A stretch of DNA of 64,000 nt from Candidatus Poribacteria bacterium. Its GTDB lineage: Bacteria > Poribacteria > WGA-4E > WGA-3G. A program made the translations under genes and the position numbers. The number at the start of each line of letters is the position of its first letter. Positions within the stretch are counted from its first letter, which is position 1. Positions 60,006-64,000 of the stretch are shown in pieces. The notes under the pieces are model-generated. The model was not told the DNA's origin. It did no database searches and worked only from the letters and a program-made list of their open reading frames with translations. Location of the stretch: positions 21,387-85,386 of the forward strand of contig JAPOQK010000043.1 in the NCBI GenBank assembly GCA_026710795.1. Reading direction: 5' to 3'.

Positions 60006-62903
60006 TTAATCTAAAAAGATAAATTCGTTTAGATTCAATGCCAATAATGCAAATCGGTTAAGTGCTACCTCTGAACTCACGCTATCATGCTGCTGTAGTT
60101 CTCGCATAAATGTCAATGCATGTTGAATTTCTACCTGTTCCGGTTCACGACATAAGACATGCCGTAGTCCAAATTGAACCTGTTCCTCTAAATCCTCACC
60201 ACCTTCATACCGCATCCTGTTCGCGAAAGCAAGCGCGTTATCATTGATGAACTTACCATTTAGCATAGTCAATGATTGAGTCGGCACAGTTGTTGAAAAA
60301 CGGACAGGGCATGTTGAATCTGTGTTTGCTTGGTCAAATTGGTTCAATATCGGAACAAGCAGGGAACGTTTGACCTTAACATATACACTTCTTCTGTTCG
60401 CTTCTTCAGGAGGTGATTTGCCCCAAACATTCCTCGGTCTTGATGCTGTAGCCAATACTTCTTCAGGTAATTCTGGAAATACACTGGGACCTCCCATTTT
60501 AGGATTCAAGTTTCCAGTAATCATCAGCACAGAGTCCCTTATTTCCTCTGCTGCCAAACGGCGCATGTTGAATCTCCAAAAGAGGTCGTTGTTTGCATCC
60601 AGTTGAACGAATTTTGGATTATTCTGTGTAGACATCATATAAGTGTTTGATGTCATTATCAACTTATGCATCGCTTTGATCCTCCATCCATTTGCCATGA
60701 ACTCAGATGCAAGCCAGTCAAGGAGTTCTGGATGTGTTGGGGATGTGCCCAAGAGACCAAAATCGTTGGATGAACGGACAATTCCTCGTCCAAAGTGGTA
60801 TTGCCATATACGATTTACCATCACACGTGCTGTGAGACGATTATCAGTATCTGCAACCCATTCAGCGAAAACACGCCGTTTTCCAGATGACTTTGCGTCT
60901 TTTGGCAATGATGGGATGTTTACTGTAGATGGATTCAGCACAGCAGGAAAAGAGGGTTTTACCTCACGTCCAACAAGGTGAGGATTGCCACGACGTAGAA
61001 TATGTGTCGGAGTTTGCGACTTCTCAGAAACCGCCAATGCTTGATAAACATAAGGAACACGTTGACGACGACGTTGCTCTCGCTGTTGTTTAATTTCTTT
61101 GTATTTATTTACTAACGATTTCATCGTCTCATCGGATTCGATAAAATCTTTGTGCGTGTTTAGTAACTTATCAAAATTAATAGTAGCATTTGTTGAAAGT
61201 GGTTGTTTCGTAAAATTTGGTCCTGACCAAGAGATATCCAGATTCGGTTTATCTAAATCCTTATTAAAATACTCAAGTCGAATCGATACATCACCACTTA
61301 CAAGGGAAACCTGTGTTTCGCTATCACCGCTCAATTCACTTATTAACTGTCCGTTAAGTATCAATCTATTTTCACCATTCAGGTTTTGATGGAATGTATA
61401 AATTGCATCTTCGGGTACCTGTAATATTCCCTCAAAAACCAAACCAATGTTTTTCTTTGGGTTTGCGGGTGTAAGCGTGAAAAGGTTGCTGAATAAATTT
61501 CCTTCTGCTGTGGGTTCAAGAGCATCAAAGTCATTAGGAAATTGTTCAAATATACCTCGGTAGAATCTATATGTCAAATCACGGATTGGAGATGCCTTTA
61601 TTTCAGGGAATATAGGTTCTGTATGTATTTTAGCAAGTTCTATTTTTATGTGTTCTTGTATCCTAAACAGTTCATCATGAAACTTTTCTTCAGCAATTCG
61701 TTTTTCTGTTTGGTGTCGGTTACGTTCTGCTTTTTGTTCAGGAGTTCCAATGTCTGCAAGTGGACCACCATTGTGAGGTGTGATGTCATGGAAAAATGCA
61801 AGAAAACTGTAATAATCCTGTGTTGAAATAGGATCAATTTTGTGATCGTGGCATCGGGCACACCCGACTGTCATACCAAGCATCACTTGTCCTGTAGTCG
61901 AAACAATATCATCAAGGTAGTTGTATTGTGCAAGTTTCCTATCAGCAGGTCCAGTGTCCCAAACACCCAGTTTATGGTACCCCGTTGCAATTATAGTTTC
62001 TGCAGTAACTGTATCAAGTTCATCACCTGCCAATTGTTCCTTTATGAATTCATCATACGGTTTGTCATCATTGAAGGAATTTATAACATAGTCTCTGTAT
62101 CGCCATATATAGGGTTTATCAGAATCGCTTTCATAACCGTTTGTCTCAGCATACCGAACAAGATCAAGCCAATGCCGTCCCCACTTTTCTCCGTACCGTG
62201 GCGACTGCAGAAGTGTATCTATTAGTTTTTCATAAGCGTTCGGATCGGTGTTATTCAAGAACGTTTCCACTGCTTCAGGTGAAGGAGGTAATCCTGTAAG
62301 ATCATAATATACGCGACGAATAAGCGTCTGTTTGCTTGCGGGGGATGCAGGAGTAAAATCTGCTTGTTCCAATTTAGCGAGAATAAATGCATCAATAGGA
62401 TTTTTCACCCAATCCGATTTTTGCACTGATGGCACTTGAGGACGTTTTAATGGACGATATGCCCAATAATCGGATTCGGGTTGAAGAATTGGTGGATCAT
62501 CGTTTGTTGTCGTCGGATAAGGGAGTCCGATGTTAATCCACTTCGCTAAAGTTTCAAGTGATTCATCGTCTAACTTGCCGTCAGGTGGCATTTGTGCCGT
62601 CTCTTGACCGTATCCGATCATCTCAAGCAAAAAGCTATCAGAAGGCTTTTCTAACGATACAACCGGACCATAATGTCCGCCTTCAAGAATCTTTTCCCGA
62701 CTCGTTAATTCTAACCCGCCCTTGACTTCAGTTCCGCCACCATGGCATTGAAGGCAGTTTTGCTCAAGAATAGGTTTCACTTGTGAGTTGAAAAAATCAA
62801 TCTGTTCTTTATCGTTTCGGTCATCCGCATCACTGAAATTTAAAGGTGTCAACGAGCACAGAAAAACAAGGATAAGAAAGTAATGATGATAGGAATGTTG
62901 CAT
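60006..62903 (-). CDS. PSD1/planctomycete cytochrome c (DUF1549/DUF1553) protein with PA14-like insert
   Basis: QNCLQCHGGGTEVKGGLELTS; FDVRYAETNGYESDSDKPYIWRYRDYV-type region; GCARCHDHKIDPI; VMVNRIWQYHFGRGIV; start trimmed to ATG 62903. Confidence 0.93.
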   Translation of the reverse strand: MQHSYHHYFLILVFLCSLTPLNFSDADDRNDKEQIDFFNSQVKPILEQNCLQCHGGGTEVKGGLELTSREKILEGGHYGPVVSLEKPSDSFLLEMIGYGQETAQMPPDGKLDDESLETLAKWINIGLPYPTTTNDDPPILQPESDYWAYRPLKRPQVPSVQKSDWVKNPIDAFILAKLEQADFTPASPASKQTLIRRVYYDLTGLPPSPEAVETFLNNTDPNAYEKLIDTLLQSPRYGEKWGRHWLDLVRYAETNGYESDSDKPYIWRYRDYVINSFNDDKPYDEFIKEQLAGDELDTVTAETIIATGYHKLGVWDTGPADRKLAQYNYLDDIVSTTGQVMLGMTVGCARCHDHKIDPISTQDYYSFLAFFHDITPHNGGPLADIGTPEQKAERNRHQTEKRIAEEKFHDELFRIQEHIKIELAKIHTEPIFPEIKASPIRDLTYRFYRGIFEQFPNDFDALEPTAEGNLFSNLFTLTPANPKKNIGLVFEGILQVPEDAIYTFHQNLNGENRLILNGQLISELSGDSETQVSLVSGDVSIRLEYFNKDLDKPNLDISWSGPNFTKQPLSTNATINFDKLLNTHKDFIESDETMKSLVNKYKEIKQQREQRRRQRVPYVYQALAVSEKSQTPTHILRRGNPHLVGREVKPSFPAVLNPSTVNIPSLPKDAKSSGKRRVFAEWVADTDNRLTARVMVNRIWQYHFGRGIVRSSNDFGLLGTSPTHPELLDWLASEFMANGWRIKAMHKLIMTSNTYMMSTQNNPKFVQLDANNDLFWRFNMRRLAAEEIRDSVLMITGNLNPKMGGPSVFPELPEEVLATASRPRNVWGKSPPEEANRRSVYVKVKRSLLVPILNQFDQANTDSTCPVRFSTTVPTQSLTMLNGKFINDNALAFANRMRYEGGEDLEEQVQFGLRHVLCREPEQVEIQHALTFMRELQQHDSVSSEVALNRFALLALNLNEFIFLD

Positions 62904-63139
62904 AGTTCTCCTTACACACTGCCAAAAAATATCAAACATTTGTGTATTATCGGTTAGAAAAACAGCTGCTGGACGGTAATATTTCATTATCAATTTCAAA
63001 ATGATAACATATTTGGTAGATAGTAATCTACAAAAAATCAGGAATATTCCTAAGTTTCATTCAAATTTACCAAGAAATCCTATATTTATCTTACAACGAT
63101 TCTTCTTTTGTCATCGTTTCAGTTGTCAATGTATTACCG

Positions 63140-63595
63140 TTAGTTTTTTAATTCCGCTTTATTCATAATATATCCCAGATTTGTAAAGACAATTTTTGAG
63201 CATGTGACCTCATACTTTGCTTTGTCACCTAAAAAATAAAAATCCCAAAAGATGTCATTCTCATGAGGTTCCGGGACAGGTGATGTAAGTGCCTGACCAA
63301 TCCCCCAATCTGGGAATTTATCATATCGTTCATTAATGATTTCGAATGATTTTACATCTAAGAATTCAACTACAACCAGCTGGTTATGGTCTTTTCCGTA
63401 GGGATAAGCATTGACAGTAAGAATTATTGTCATATCTGCCCCTCCGATACCATTTGCTGCCCCATTATCCTTGAATGATTTGTAATTTTCAAACTTTATT
63501 TCTATTCCCTCAACATATCCATCATGAAAATGGTTGAAGTACTCTAATACCTTATCAACTTCATCTATATTTTCTGGTTCAAATTTTTCATTCAT
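63140..63595 (-). CDS. Hypothetical protein
   Basis: 151 aa ORF from MNEKFEPENIDEVDKVLEYFNHFHDGYVEG; codon usage and length plausible. Confidence 0.6.
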   Translation of the reverse strand: MNEKFEPENIDEVDKVLEYFNHFHDGYVEGIEIKFENYKSFKDNGAANGIGGADMTIILTVNAYPYGKDHNQLVVVEFLDVKSFEIINERYDKFPDWGIGQALTSPVPEPHENDIFWDFYFLGDKAKYEVTCSKIVFTNLGYIMNKAELKN

Positions 63596-64000
63596 AATAT
63601 TTTTCTCCGTTGATTTAGATAACCTGAACAATTTATTTTTTGCGAAACTTTATATTAATGAATCGTCTAATATTAACATATTGGACAACATTAAATCTAT
63701 ATAAAAGAAAGTATTCATACATACTGGTATTTATATGTATTGATTAACTTCATGAAATGCGGGTGTGTAAAGTTTTTGCATAAAGATAAGGAATGGAAAA
63801 ACCATGCACAAGACTTCGGACATCATATTTGACTGTGAATTGTTTATTTTATCTTGTATTTTCATTGGATTTTTCTTCCGTATAAAAAGGTTACCGTTTT
63901 GTGTCTAATTTCTGCATAACGGTAACTTTTGGTATTTTTCACTGGTTTTAGTTCCTGTCTGGGTTTATGGGTTGTTTTCATCGGTTTTTTTGAATGTAAA

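Noticed and set aside
1-64000. tRNA and rRNA genes
   Set aside because: No convincing cloverleaf or rRNA core motif was noticed by eye; a tRNAscan/Infernal run would be needed to be sure
63640-64000. Terminal AT-rich stretch as a possible gene or RNA
   Set aside because: No open frame or recognisable structure; window ends before it can be judged

Overview
This 64 kb window is an AT-rich bacterial chromosome segment. Gene content (DUF1501 plus PSD1/DUF1549-DUF1553 pair, many Gfo/Idh/MocA and PhyH proteins, dockerin/cohesin, LamG, WD40 and LRR proteins, dispersed short inverted repeats) suggests a Poribacteria-like or Planctomycete-neighbour lineage; this is inference only. Well-supported content: dnaE; a nitrate-assimilation locus (ANTAR regulator, NirA-type reductase, NarK-type transporter, NasA-type nitrate reductase); an NfeD/flotillin cluster with two floA-like genes; amidase plus dipeptide epimerase; FGGY/ROK/SIS sugar genes; gnd; and a PIN-toxin/antitoxin pair. 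No tRNA, rRNA or CRISPR array was recognised. Most interesting: (1) a three-gene overlapping operon at 50097-54452 (tandem RpoA-CTD-like/sigma-region-4-like protein, a 193 aa unknown, and a GHKL ATPase), a possible undescribed defence or regulatory system; (2) a cobalamin riboswitch plus terminator hairpin at 16769-17150 controlling two beta-propeller proteins and a lipoprotein/ECF-S-like membrane fusion; (3) a sigma54-type promoter and a dual-hexaloop ANTAR RNA motif plus terminator in the nitrate locus; (4) a probable non-autonomous IS200/IS605-type (PATE-like) remnant at 7771-7920; (5) an AlbA_2-type gene broken by an out-of-frame deletion; (6) several families of dispersed palindromic repeats.
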